DNA of 64,000 nucleotides, taken from contig NZ_CP022685.1 in assembly GCF_002556545.1 (NCBI RefSeq), forward strand, positions 1,860,001 through 1,924,000. The letters are read 5' to 3'. The notes below the pieces were generated by a model. The model was not told the DNA's origin, made no database searches, and saw only the letters and a list, made by a program, of their open reading frames with translations. The DNA is from Streptomyces formicae. GTDB lineage: Bacteria; Actinomycetota; Actinomycetes; Streptomycetales; Streptomycetaceae. How positions within the stretch are numbered: position 1 is the stretch's first letter; every line of letters begins with the position of its first letter. Positions 45,027 to 53,509 of this stretch are shown here, piece after piece. The position numbers were made by a program, and so were the translations under genes.

Positions 45027-45962
45027 TCAGTCCGTCCACTCCACCGTGACGACGATCTTGCCCCGGGTGCGGCCCTCCGCGTTGCGCCGGTGCGCCTCCG
45101 CGGCCCGCTCCAGCGGGAACGTCTCGTCGACGTGGACGGTCAGGACGTCCTGCTCGGCGAGCTCGGTGAGCCGTCGCAGATCGGCGGCGTCGGGACGTAC
45201 GAAGCAGTAGTGGCCGCCGAGCCCGATCACGCCGCCGTCCGCGATGGAGGCGAGCCTCCCGCCGGGGGCGAGGAGTTCGGCCGATGCCTTGAGCGCGTCG
45301 CCCCCGACCGTGTCGAAGGCCGCGTCGACGCCCTCGGGCGCGAGGGCCCGCACGCGGTCGACGAGTCCGTCCCCGTAGGTGACGGGTTCCGCGCCGAGCT
45401 CGCGCAGATAGTCGTGGTTGCGCTCGCTCGCGGTGCCGATGACGCGGGCGCCCGCGTGCCGGGCGAGCTGGACGGCGAGCGAGCCGACCCCGCCCGCGGC
45501 CGCGTGCACGAGCACGACGTCGCCCTCGGTGACCTCAAGAGCCTTGACGATCACCTGGTAGGCGGTGAGCCCGGCGAGCGGCAGCCCCGCGGCCTCCTCG
45601 AAGGTGAGGTTGCGCGGCTTGCGGGCGAGGGTGCGCACGGGCGCGGCGACGTACTCGGCGAACGTGCCGCGCGAGAGGAAGTCCTCGCGCACATAGCCGA
45701 TGACCTCGTCGCCGACGGCGAACTCCGGCACGGACGCGCCCGGCTGGACCACCACACCGGCGACGTCCCAGCCCGGGATCACGGGGAAGACCGGGTCGAG
45801 GGCGGCGTCGAGGTAGCCCTCGCGGCACTTCCAGTCGACGGGGTTCACGGCGGCGGCCCGCACCTTCACCAGGACGGAGTCGGGGCCGACCTTGGGGTCG
45901 CGCACCTCGCCGTACTCGAGGACTTCGGGTCCGCCGTAGCTGCGGTAGCTGATCGCCTTCAT
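45027..45962 (-). CDS. NADP-dependent MDR oxidoreductase (quinone-reductase-like)
   Basis: 311 residues from the ATG at 45962. Zinc-free medium-chain reductase: N-terminal GroES-like domain (PGWDVAGVVVQPG, GDEVIGY), then a Rossmann domain with AAAGGVGSLAVQLARHAG and GTASERNHDYLRELGA, and the end GKIVVTVE. It reduces quinones or enones with NADPH, often in electrophile detoxification. It converges on the DUF202 gene. No operon partner. Confidence 0.9.
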   Translation of the reverse strand: MKAISYRSYGGPEVLEYGEVRDPKVGPDSVLVKVRAAAVNPVDWKCREGYLDAALDPVFPVIPGWDVAGVVVQPGASVPEFAVGDEVIGYVREDFLSRGTFAEYVAAPVRTLARKPRNLTFEEAAGLPLAGLTAYQVIVKALEVTEGDVVLVHAAAGGVGSLAVQLARHAGARVIGTASERNHDYLRELGAEPVTYGDGLVDRVRALAPEGVDAAFDTVGGDALKASAELLAPGGRLASIADGGVIGLGGHYCFVRPDAADLRRLTELAEQDVLTVHVDETFPLERAAEAHRRNAEGRTRGKIVVTVEWTD

Positions 45963-46079
45963 GGGGTCGCCTTCACGGAGGTCGGAGAGACACCGACAAG
46001 GCTCCCATAACGCCATCAAAGGGGCATCGGGGGCTAGCCTGAGAGGGTCACCCCTCCCCCCCCATCGAAGGTGTGCGCC

Positions 46080-46376
46080 ATGACCACGCTCCACCACGAA
46101 CACCCCGTCCACGACCACGTCCACGGCCCCGCGTGCGGCCATCCCGAGGTGCCGCACGGTGACCACGTCGACTACGCGCACGACGGGCATCTGCACCGGC
46201 TGCACACCGACCACTACGACGAGTGCGAGCCGAGCGGGCACGTGGCCCATCAGGGGCATGATCACCAGCACGGCGACGGCTGCGGGCATGACGCCGTCAG
46301 CCACGCCGATCACGTCGACTATCTGCACGATGGGCATCGGCACGCCGCCCACGAAGGGCACTGGGACGATCACTGA
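46080..46376 (+). CDS. Histidine-rich small protein, probable metal binder
   Basis: 98 residues from the ATG at 46080, with 28 His, many Asp and three Cys. The sequence is built from two imperfect copies of a unit: CGHPEVPHGDHVDYAHDGHL and CGHDAVSHADHVDYLHDGHR. No signal peptide or membrane segment. The density of HxH and CGH motifs predicts Zn, Ni or Cu buffering or delivery. There is no recognisable metal transporter beside it. A Zur-type box was looked for in the 117-bp leader and not found. Confidence 0.8.
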   Translation: MTTLHHEHPVHDHVHGPACGHPEVPHGDHVDYAHDGHLHRLHTDHYDECEPSGHVAHQGHDHQHGDGCGHDAVSHADHVDYLHDGHRHAAHEGHWDDH

Positions 46377-46470
46377 GGGCCCCTGAGCACGCGGGACGAC
46401 TGCGGGCCGGGTGTGGCTGGTCGCGCAGTTCCCCGCGCCCCTTCCTGGCCCGTCCCCGATAGCCCCTAGA

Positions 46471-46489
46471 CGACATACCGACTGGTCGG
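46471..46489. promoter_or_regulatory. TetR-type operator, copy 1 (phosphotransferase promoter)
   Basis: CGACATACCGACTGGTCGG, in which CCGAC-TG-GTCGG is a perfect inverted repeat, extendable to AT-A-CCGACTGGTCGG-C-AT. It begins 63 bp before the phosphotransferase start. Its first 16 bases recur exactly, in the other orientation, at 52044-52062. Confidence 0.75.
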
Positions 46490-46533
46490 CATCATGGTGT
46501 GGCACGCCACCGCCTCGCCGATCAGGAGTGAAG

Positions 46534-47565
46534 ATGAGCGCAGTCCACCCACCGGGCCTCGACCTGGAGACGTTGCGCGGCCACCTCGACCGCGAACGGC
46601 CAGGGCTGGTCGGCGGGCCGCTCTCGGCCCGGCTCGTCGAGGGCGGCCGGTCCAACCTCACGTACGCCGTGACCGACGGCGCGTCCCGCTGGGTGGTGCG
46701 GCGCCCCCCGCTGGGCCACGTGCTCGCCACCGCGCACGACATGAAGCGCGAGCACCGGGTGATCAGCGCACTGCACCCGACGGACGTGCCGGTGCCGAAG
46801 CCGGTGCTCCTGTGCGAGGACGAGTCGGTCATCGGCTCGCCCTTCTACGTCATGGAGTACGTGGAGGGCACCCCCTACCGCACCGCCGAACAGCTCGCGC
46901 CGCTCGGCCCCGAGCGGACCCGCGCCGCGGTGCTCACGCTCGTCGACACCCTCGTCGACCTGCACGCCGTGGACCCTGATTCGGTCGGCCTCGGCGACTT
47001 CGGGCGCCCCGACGGCTTCCTCGACCGGCAGCTGCGCCGCTGGGGCAAGCAGCTCGACGCGTCCCGCGGCCGCGACCTCGCGGGCATCGACGAGCTGCAC
47101 GCCGCCCTCGGCCGCGCGCTGCCCACCTCGCCCGCGGCGACCGTCATCCACGGCGACTACCGGCTCGACAACGTCCTGATCGACGGGTCCGACCGGATCA
47201 GGGCGGTGCTCGACTGGGAGATGTCCACGCTGGGCGACCCCCTCACCGACCTGGGCCTCCTGGCCATGTACAGCGTCAAGCTGGAGCTGCCCGACTCCCC
47301 CGTCAGCACCACGGCGGGCGCCCCCGGCCACCCGGACCCGGCCGAGCTCATCGAGCGGTACGCCACGCGGTCGGGGCGCGACGTCGGCGCCATCTCCTGG
47401 TACACGGCCTTCGCGTGGTTCAAGCTCGCCGTGATCCTGGAGGGCATCCACTACCGCTTCACGCTCGGCCAGACCGTCGGCGCGGGCTTCGACCGGATCG
47501 GCGAGCTGGTCCCGGTCTTCATCGAGCACGGCCTCACCACTCTCCAGGGACGACAGGAAGGCTGA
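46534..47565 (+). CDS. Aminoglycoside-phosphotransferase-fold kinase (ACAD10/11 N-domain or LvaA-like)
   Basis: 343 residues from the ATG at 46534 (AGGAG upstream). Kinase-like core: VEGGRSNLTYAV, the ATP Lys region RWVVRRPP, the catalytic loop IHGDYRLDNVLID and the metal Asp in VLDWEMSTLGDPLTDLG. This subgroup is fused to acyl-CoA dehydrogenase in animal ACAD10/11 and acts with one in Pseudomonas lva, phosphorylating 4-hydroxyacyl-CoA. Here the acyl-CoA dehydrogenase gene follows 9 bp later. 4-hydroxyacyl-CoA kinase activity is inferred from this context; antibiotic resistance is unlikely. Confidence 0.87.
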   Translation: MSAVHPPGLDLETLRGHLDRERPGLVGGPLSARLVEGGRSNLTYAVTDGASRWVVRRPPLGHVLATAHDMKREHRVISALHPTDVPVPKPVLLCEDESVIGSPFYVMEYVEGTPYRTAEQLAPLGPERTRAAVLTLVDTLVDLHAVDPDSVGLGDFGRPDGFLDRQLRRWGKQLDASRGRDLAGIDELHAALGRALPTSPAATVIHGDYRLDNVLIDGSDRIRAVLDWEMSTLGDPLTDLGLLAMYSVKLELPDSPVSTTAGAPGHPDPAELIERYATRSGRDVGAISWYTAFAWFKLAVILEGIHYRFTLGQTVGAGFDRIGELVPVFIEHGLTTLQGRQEG

Positions 47566-47574
47566 GGGACAGCC

Positions 47575-48807
47575 ATGGACTTCGCATTCGACGCGCGCAC
47601 CGAAGAGCTGCGCGCCAAGCTGCTCGCCTTCATGGAGGAGCACGTCCACCCGGCCGAGCAGGTCGTCGAGGAGCAGCGCGCCCTGCTCGCCTCGCCCTGG
47701 GACACGCCCTCGGTCGTCGAGGAGCTGAAGGCCGAGGCCCGTCGCCAGGGGCTGTGGAATCTCTTCTTTGTAGACCAGCACAGCCTTCCCGACGCGGAGC
47801 ACGGCGCGGGCCTCACCAACCTCCAGTACGCGCCGCTCGCCGAGATCACCGGCCGCTCCCCGCAGTTGGCGCCCACCGCGCTGAACTGCGCGGCGCCCGA
47901 CACCGGCAACATGGAGGTCCTCGCGCAGTTCGGCACGGACGAGCAGCGCAAGCAGTGGCTGGAGCCGCTGCTCGCCGGTGAGATCCGTTCGGCGTTCGCG
48001 ATGACCGAACCCGAGGTCGCCTCGTCCGACGCCACGAACATCACCACGCTGATCGAGCGGCAGGGCGACGAGTACGTCGTCTCGGGCCGCAAGTGGTACA
48101 TCTCCGGGGCGATGAACCCCGACTGCAAGGTCTTCATCGTGATGGGCAAGACGGACCCGGACGCCTCCGACATCCGCCGCCAGCAGTCGATGGTGCTCGT
48201 CCCGCGCGACACCCCCGGCCTCGAAGTGCGGCGCGCCATGAAGGTCTACGGCTACGAGGACCACTACCACGGCGGCCACGCCGAGGTCGTCTTCGACGAC
48301 GTCAGGGTCCCCGTCTCGAACCTGATCGGCGAGGAGGGCGGCGGCTTCGCCATCGCGCAGGCGCGGCTCGGCCCCGGCCGCATCCACCACTGCATGCGGC
48401 TGATCGGCATGGCCGAGCGCGCCATCGAGCTGATGTGCAGGCGCGCGGTCTCCCGTACGGCCTTCGGCAAGCCGCTCGCCCAGCAGGGCGTGGTGCAGGA
48501 GTGGATCGCGGACGCGCGGGTCGCGGTGGAGCAGCTGCGTCTTCTCGTACTCAAGACGGCCTGGCTGATGGACACCGTCGGCAACAAGGGCGCGCACACG
48601 GAGATCCAGTCCATCAAGATCGCGACGCCGCGTGCGGTGGTCGACATCCTCGACCGGGCGGTGCAGCTCCATGGCGCGGGGGGCGTGAGCCAGGACTTCC
48701 CGCTCGCGGAACTGTGGGCGGGAGCGCGGACCTTGCAGCTCGCCGATGGGCCCGACGAGGTGCATCAGCGCTCCCTCGCGCGGCGTGAGCTGAAGAAGTA
48801 CGTGTAG
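47575..48807 (+). CDS. Acyl-CoA dehydrogenase family protein (ACAD10/11 or LvaC-like)
   Basis: 410 residues. FAD/acyl-CoA motifs: FAMTEPEVASSDATNI, YVVSGRKWYISGA, RIHHCMRLIGMAERAIELM and the C-terminal HGAGGVSQDFPLA. The length and the late RTAFGKPLAQQGVVQ segment fit the ACAD11-like branch. With the preceding kinase it could eliminate phosphate from 4-phosphoacyl-CoA to give an enoyl-CoA for beta-oxidation. Ends in the shared convergent terminator. Confidence 0.9.
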   Translation: MDFAFDARTEELRAKLLAFMEEHVHPAEQVVEEQRALLASPWDTPSVVEELKAEARRQGLWNLFFVDQHSLPDAEHGAGLTNLQYAPLAEITGRSPQLAPTALNCAAPDTGNMEVLAQFGTDEQRKQWLEPLLAGEIRSAFAMTEPEVASSDATNITTLIERQGDEYVVSGRKWYISGAMNPDCKVFIVMGKTDPDASDIRRQQSMVLVPRDTPGLEVRRAMKVYGYEDHYHGGHAEVVFDDVRVPVSNLIGEEGGGFAIAQARLGPGRIHHCMRLIGMAERAIELMCRRAVSRTAFGKPLAQQGVVQEWIADARVAVEQLRLLVLKTAWLMDTVGNKGAHTEIQSIKIATPRAVVDILDRAVQLHGAGGVSQDFPLAELWAGARTLQLADGPDEVHQRSLARRELKKYV

Positions 48808-48937
48808 CCCCGTAAGGGGCGCGGGGAACTGCGCGGCCAGCCCGCGACGGGCCGCGCCCGCCGTAAGGCCTGCCGCGGCAGACGCGACCGCGCCCCGGCG
48901 GGGGCTGAGCGCGCAGTTCCCCGCGCCCCTACGGGGC
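48807..48937. terminator. Large inverted repeat between convergent operons
   Basis: Arms 48807-48835 and 48910-48937 (GCCCCGTAAGGGGCGCGGGG... and its complement) match over 28 bp with one base missing, and each arm also folds on itself at its CCCCGTAAGGGG/CCCCTACGGGG tip. Both arms are copies of the dispersed GCAGTTCCCCGCGCCCC repeat. It likely acts as a bidirectional terminator; the right arm enters the 3' end of the TetR gene. Confidence 0.75.
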
Positions 48938-49534
48938 CCGCAGGGCCCTCAAGAGCAGGTCGGCCAGGTGGTCCGCCACCTGCTGAGGAGTGAGCGGGCC
49001 CTCCGGGCGGTACCACGTGGACAAGTGGTGGACGGACCCGAAGTGGTAGTCCACCACGAGATCCGCGGGGGTCGCCGTGGAGAAGACGCCGGAGGCCTGC
49101 CCCTCCTCGATCAGCGCGCGGAACCGCTCGTGATAGCGGCGCCGCTCCGCACGGACCTGCTTGTTCTTCTCAGGGCTCAGGTGGTGCATGGAGCGGAAGA
49201 AGATCGACGCGTCGTCGAGGTTGTCGATGGTGGTGACCACGACGTCGGCCGCGGCGTCGCGGACCCGCTGCTCGACGGGCGCGTCCGCGTCCGCGATGGC
49301 GTCGAGCCGCTCCTGCTGGACGCGGAGCATCCGGGCGTAGACCTCGTGCAGCAGGTCGTCCTTGGAGCCGAAGTAGTGGTAGAGCGCGCCTTTGGTGACA
49401 CCGGCCGCCTCCACGATCTCCTGCACCGACGTGCGGTCGTAGCCGCGGTCGGCGAAGAGCCGGGTGGCGGCGGCAAGCAGCCGCTGCGGGACGGGCGTGC
49501 CGTCACCGTCCGTCGTCCTGGCCACTGCCGCCAC
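48929..49534 (-). CDS. TetR-family regulator of the acyl-CoA regulon
   Basis: 201 residues starting at GTG 49534. HTH: LFADRGYDRTSVQEIVEAAG and VTKGALYHYFGSKDDLLHEV (residues 25-65). The effector domain has many aromatic and His residues (MHHLSPEKNK, VDYHFGSVHHLSTWY). It is the last gene of the SDR-ligase-TetR operon, 12 bp after the ligase stop. The identical palindromes at 46471-46489 and 52044-52062 are its likely sites; acyl-CoA esters are the probable inducers. The target assignment is inference. Confidence 0.88.
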   Translation of the reverse strand: MAAVARTTDGDGTPVPQRLLAAATRLFADRGYDRTSVQEIVEAAGVTKGALYHYFGSKDDLLHEVYARMLRVQQERLDAIADADAPVEQRVRDAAADVVVTTIDNLDDASIFFRSMHHLSPEKNKQVRAERRRYHERFRALIEEGQASGVFSTATPADLVVDYHFGSVHHLSTWYRPEGPLTPQQVADHLADLLLRALRAP

Positions 49535-49546
49535 CTGCCTTTCGCA

Positions 49547-51220
49547 TCATTGACTGTTCCGTGCACGGGAACGCAGTTCCCGCCGGAGGATCTTCCCACT
49601 TGTCGTCTTCGGGAGCTCCGCCAGGATCGCGACCTCGCGCGGGTACTTGTAGGCGGCGAGCCGCTCCGCGCAGTACGCGATCAGTTCGTCGGCGCCGGTG
49701 TCACTGCCGGGACGCAGGCTGACGTACGCCTTGACGCTCTCCCCGCGGTAGCTGTCGGGCACCCCGACGACGGCCGCCTCGCGGACCGCGGGGTGGGTGT
49801 AGAGGACGTCCTCGACCTCGCGCGGCCAGACCTTGAAGCCGGACGCGTTGATCATGTCCTTCTTGCGGTCGACGACGTAGAGCCAGCCCGCCGGGTCCAT
49901 GAACCCGATGTCGCCGGTGCGCAGTTCTCCGTCGGGGAAGGACTCGCCGGTGGCCTCGGGCCGCTGCCAGTAGCCGGGCACCACCTGCGGTCCGCGCACC
50001 ACGATCTCGCCGTGCTCCCCGAAGGGCACCTCCTGGCCGAGGTCGTCCAGGATGCGTACGACGGTCTCGGGGCCTGGAACGCCGACGGCCAACGTGCCCG
50101 AGACCGGGTCGACCGGCGCCTCCTGCCCCGGCGGCACGGAGGCGCAGGGCGCGGTGCACTCGGTGAGGCCGTAGCCGTTGTGCAGGTAGGGGCCGAAGTC
50201 GGCGCGGAACCTCTCCACCAGGGCGGGCGGCAGCGGGGCGCCGCCCGAGGAGATCATCTGGAAGGAGTCGAAGTGCGCGCGGGTCGCCTTCGGGTGGGCG
50301 GCGAGTGCCATGAAGGCGGTCGAGGGGCCGACCGTGTAGGCGGGCCGGTGCTCGGCGAAGGCGTCGAGGACGACGCCCGCCTCGAAGCGGTAGGCGAGCG
50401 CGAGGGTGCCCGCGTTGGCGATGCACCCGGCGACCTGCGCGACCATGCCGGTGATGTGGAAGAGCGGCGCCATCGCGAAGTAGCAGGAGCCCTGCGGCAT
50501 CGTGCAGCCGACGCGCTGCCGCTCGGCGTTGTAGGTGATGTTGCCGTGGGTGTTCATGGCGCCCTTGGGGGCGCCGCTGGTGCCCGAGGTGTAGCTGATC
50601 AGGGCGATGTCGTCCCTGCCGAGCGTCCGGTCGGCGGGCGCGGCGACGCCCTGGCGCGCCACCGCCACCAGGTCGTCGGCGTCGGCGGGCGTGGGCAGCC
50701 GCTCGAAGTCGAGAACCCGGGTGTCGCCCCGCGTCTGGAGGTCGAGCTGGCAGGCGGTGAGCACGACGCGGACCGGGGAGTCCGCCGCCGTCTCGCGCAG
50801 GTACGTCTCCCAGGCGCGGTCGGCGCAGATCAGCGCGGCCACGCCCGCGTCGGCCAGGACGTGGCCGACCTCCGCCGACTTGTACATGGGGTTGACGGGC
50901 ACGACCGTGGCGCCCGCCTTCCAGGCGCCGAGCAGCGCGATCACGAAGTGCGGGGTGTTCTGCAGGAGGATCGCGACGCGGTCGCCGCGTGCGATGCCGC
51001 GCGCGGCCAGGTGTCCGGCCACGGAGTCGGTGAGCGCGTCCGTCTCGCGGTAGCTCAGGCGCCCGTCGAAGTAGGCGAGCGCGGTGTGCTCGGGCGCCCG
51101 CTCCACGGCCGAGCGGAAGGCGTGCACGACGGAGGCGGCGGGCCGTACGGGGCCGCGCTGGGCGTCGTTGAGGCGCGCGAGCCAGGGCTTCGCGGCGTAG
51201 ATCGAGGTCGTGTCGCTCAC
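49547..51220 (-). CDS. Acyl-CoA synthetase (AMP-forming ligase)
   Basis: 557 residues from the GTG at 51220, which overlaps the SDR stop and has AGGAGA upstream. ANL-family motifs in order: P-loop ISYTSGTSGAPKGAM, aromatic APLFHITGM, NGYGLTECTAP, TGDIGFMDPAGWLYVVDRKK and the C-terminal catalytic Lys in LPKTTSGKILRREL. It activates a carboxylic acid to its CoA thioester with ATP. In the inferred pathway it is the entry step for 4-oxo or 4-hydroxy acids. Actual substrate unknown. Confidence 0.92.
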   Translation of the reverse strand: MSDTTSIYAAKPWLARLNDAQRGPVRPAASVVHAFRSAVERAPEHTALAYFDGRLSYRETDALTDSVAGHLAARGIARGDRVAILLQNTPHFVIALLGAWKAGATVVPVNPMYKSAEVGHVLADAGVAALICADRAWETYLRETAADSPVRVVLTACQLDLQTRGDTRVLDFERLPTPADADDLVAVARQGVAAPADRTLGRDDIALISYTSGTSGAPKGAMNTHGNITYNAERQRVGCTMPQGSCYFAMAPLFHITGMVAQVAGCIANAGTLALAYRFEAGVVLDAFAEHRPAYTVGPSTAFMALAAHPKATRAHFDSFQMISSGGAPLPPALVERFRADFGPYLHNGYGLTECTAPCASVPPGQEAPVDPVSGTLAVGVPGPETVVRILDDLGQEVPFGEHGEIVVRGPQVVPGYWQRPEATGESFPDGELRTGDIGFMDPAGWLYVVDRKKDMINASGFKVWPREVEDVLYTHPAVREAAVVGVPDSYRGESVKAYVSLRPGSDTGADELIAYCAERLAAYKYPREVAILAELPKTTSGKILRRELRSRARNSQ

Positions 51221-51981
51221 CGCTCCGTCTCCTCCCACTTCTGCTGGATGTGGTTCATGCCGGTCAGCCACTTGTCGGGGGTGGCGGCCCGCGCCTGGTA
51301 GTACGCGGCGACCTCGGGGTGCGGAAGGATCAGGAAGCGGTCCTCCTCGATGCCCGCGAAGAGCGCGTCCGCGACGGCCGCCGGTTCGATCGCGGTGGGC
51401 GCGAGCACGAGGTCGCCCGCGGTGCCGGTGGCGGCGAGCATGTCGGTGCGCACGCCCTGCGGGCAGATCGCGTGGACCTTGATGCCGCGGTGCCGGTAGG
51501 TGAGCGAGAGCCATTCGGCGAAGGCGTACGCGCCGTGCTTGGTGACGCTGTAGGGCGCGGCGCCGATCATGGTGAGCAGTCCGGCGGCGGAGACGGTCGA
51601 GACGAAGCGGCCGCTGCCCCGCTCCAGCCAGCCGGGCAGGAGCGCGTGCGCCGCCCGCACGTGGGCCATGACGTTGACGTCCCAGGCCGCGGCCCAGACC
51701 TCCTCGGGGGCGGCCTCGCTGCCGCCGGAGCCGAGCCCGGCGTTGGCGCAGTACACGTCGACCGTGCCGTCGAGCGCGTCCGCCGCCTCCCGCACGATCA
51801 GCGAGGCGTCGCCCGGCACGGCGATCCCGCCGATCTCGTCGGCGACGGTCTTGGCCTTGGCGCCGTCCATGTCGTTGACGACGACGCGCGCCCCCTCGGC
51901 GGCGAAGCGGCGGGCGAGCGCGGCCCCGATGCCGCCTCCCGCACCGGTGACGACAACTCCCTTGTCCTGCAGGGTCTCCAC
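51217..51981 (-). CDS. Short-chain dehydrogenase/reductase, first gene of the ligase operon
   Basis: 254 residues starting at GTG 51981 with GAAGGAGA upstream. Cofactor loop TGAGGGIG, Asp in VVNDMDG (NAD-type), CANAGLGSGG, catalytic Ser in STVSAAG and YSVTKHG. It is coupled to the ligase gene (GTGA overlap). By analogy with LvaD it could interconvert 4-oxoacyl- and 4-hydroxyacyl-CoA. The operator at 52044-52062 lies 63 bp upstream. Confidence 0.9.
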   Translation of the reverse strand: METLQDKGVVVTGAGGGIGAALARRFAAEGARVVVNDMDGAKAKTVADEIGGIAVPGDASLIVREAADALDGTVDVYCANAGLGSGGSEAAPEEVWAAAWDVNVMAHVRAAHALLPGWLERGSGRFVSTVSAAGLLTMIGAAPYSVTKHGAYAFAEWLSLTYRHRGIKVHAICPQGVRTDMLAATGTAGDLVLAPTAIEPAAVADALFAGIEEDRFLILPHPEVAAYYQARAATPDKWLTGMNHIQQKWEETER

Positions 51982-52043
51982 GATCGTTCTCCTTCGACCT
52001 GCGGCTCGGCAGGCTCCCCCGGCGCCTCGGCATTCCTCGCAGA

Positions 52044-52062
52044 CTAACCAGTCGGTATGTCG
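52044..52062. promoter_or_regulatory. TetR-type operator, copy 2 (SDR-ligase-TetR promoter)
   Basis: CTAACCAGTCGGTATGTCG; its complement CGACATACCGACTGGTTAG shares 16 consecutive bases with the site at 46471-46489. Both copies lie 63 bp from the start codon they precede. The gap to the divergent namZ gene is 148 bp, so it might also influence that gene. Confidence 0.75.
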
Positions 52063-52129
52063 CGGCGAAAGGGGGGCGCACGGCCCGGGTTCGTTCCCCG
52101 GCGCCCCCTCGGCCACTAGCGTCCGGCCC

Positions 52130-53380
52130 ATGAACCTCTCCCGACGCGGACTCCTCGCCGCCACCGCGGGAACCGCCCTGACGCCGGCGGCCCCGGCCGC
52201 CGCCACCCCGTACGCCGGACAAGGGCCGAGACCCCGTCTTCGCACCGGGTTCGAGCGCCTCGCCGCCGACGGCTACCGGCTCCTCGAAGGACAGCGGGTC
52301 GGCGTCGTCACCAACCCCACCGGGGTGACGCGCGACGTGCGGCACGTCGTGGACGTGATGCACGCCGACGAGCGCGTGGACCTGGTCGCGGTGTTCGGCC
52401 CCGAGCACGGCTTCCGGGGCACCGAGCAGGCGGGCGGCTCGCAGGGCAGGTACGACGATCCGGCCACCGGGCTTCCCGTGTTCGACACCTACCGCAAGAG
52501 CGGCGAGGACCTGGCCGCCGTCTTCACGGCCGCCCGCGTGGACACCCTCGTCTTCGACATCCAGGACGTGGGCGCCCGCTTCTACACGTACATCTGGACG
52601 CTCTACGACTGCATGGCGGCGGCGCGCCTCGCGGGCAAGCGCCTGGTGGTGCTCGACCGGCCCAATCCGGTGTCGGGCCGCGAGGCGTACGGACCCGTCC
52701 TGCGCAGGGAGTTCGCGAGTTTCGTGGGGCGTGAGCCGATCGCGCAGACGCACGGCATGACGGTCGCGGAGCTGGCGCGGCTGTTCAACGGGGAGTTCCT
52801 GAAGCGGCCCGTCGAGCTGGAGACCGTCCTGATGACGGGCTGGCGGCGCACCGACTTCCCCGACGCGTCGGGGCTGCCCTGGGTGCCGCCGAGCCCGAAC
52901 ATGCCGACGCCCGACACCGCCCTGGCGTACGGCGGCACCTGTCTGTTCGAGGGCACGAACCTCTCCGAGGGGCGCGGCACGACCCGCCCCTTCGAACTGC
53001 TCGGCGCGGAGGGGATCGACCGGCGGTGGGCGGCCGCGCTCGACCGGCTCGACCTGCCGGGCGTGTACTTCAGGGAGGCGTACTTCGCCCCCACCTTCGA
53101 CAAGTTCCGGGGGAAGACCATCGGCGGCGTCCAACTCCACGTGCACGACCGGGAGTCGTACGACCCCGTGCGCACCGGCATCGCGCTCCTGGTGACGGCG
53201 AGGAAGGCGTGGAGCGGCTTCGCCTGGCGCCCCGACCACTGGATCGACAAGCTCACCGGCTCGGCCCGGGTCCGCACGATGATCGACGCGGGTGCGGGGA
53301 CGGACGAGGTGGTGGGCGCCTGGCAGGACGACCTCACCCGCTTCCGGGCGGTGCGCCGCCGGTATCTGCGCTACTCCTGA
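52130..53380 (+). CDS. namZ: Exported DUF1343 protein, NamZ-type exo-beta-N-acetylmuramidase
   Basis: 416 residues. Twin-arginine signal (LSRRGLLAATAG, then an Ala-rich helix, cleavage near residue 26). The mature part has DUF1343 features: GVVTNPTGVTRD, FGPEHGFRGTEQAGG with the Glu/His pair, TLVFDIQDVGARFYTYIWTL, VLDRPNPVSG and PSPNMPT. NamZ removes terminal N-acetylmuramic acid from peptidoglycan fragments. Divergent from the SDR operon. A wall-recycling role is expected from the family. Confidence 0.88.
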   Translation: MNLSRRGLLAATAGTALTPAAPAAATPYAGQGPRPRLRTGFERLAADGYRLLEGQRVGVVTNPTGVTRDVRHVVDVMHADERVDLVAVFGPEHGFRGTEQAGGSQGRYDDPATGLPVFDTYRKSGEDLAAVFTAARVDTLVFDIQDVGARFYTYIWTLYDCMAAARLAGKRLVVLDRPNPVSGREAYGPVLRREFASFVGREPIAQTHGMTVAELARLFNGEFLKRPVELETVLMTGWRRTDFPDASGLPWVPPSPNMPTPDTALAYGGTCLFEGTNLSEGRGTTRPFELLGAEGIDRRWAAALDRLDLPGVYFREAYFAPTFDKFRGKTIGGVQLHVHDRESYDPVRTGIALLVTARKAWSGFAWRPDHWIDKLTGSARVRTMIDAGAGTDEVVGAWQDDLTRFRAVRRRYLRYS

Positions 53381-53509
53381 CGCCCCGGTGGGGCAGGCCC
53401 CACTACGCCACGGGGTGCCTGCTCCATGGCGCCGCTCCCGCCGCGTGGGAGACCGTGATCTTCCGGTCGATCCGCGTGGGTTCGCGCGGGCGGAACAGGG
53501 AGGTTCGGC

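Noticed and set aside
45963..46079. Zur box before the His-rich gene
   Set aside because: No AT-rich inverted repeat of the TGAAAATGATTTTCA type could be seen in the 117-bp leader.
46534..47565. Aminoglycoside resistance gene
   Set aside because: The APH fold is there, but coupling to an acyl-CoA dehydrogenase and the shared operator point to acyl-CoA metabolism.
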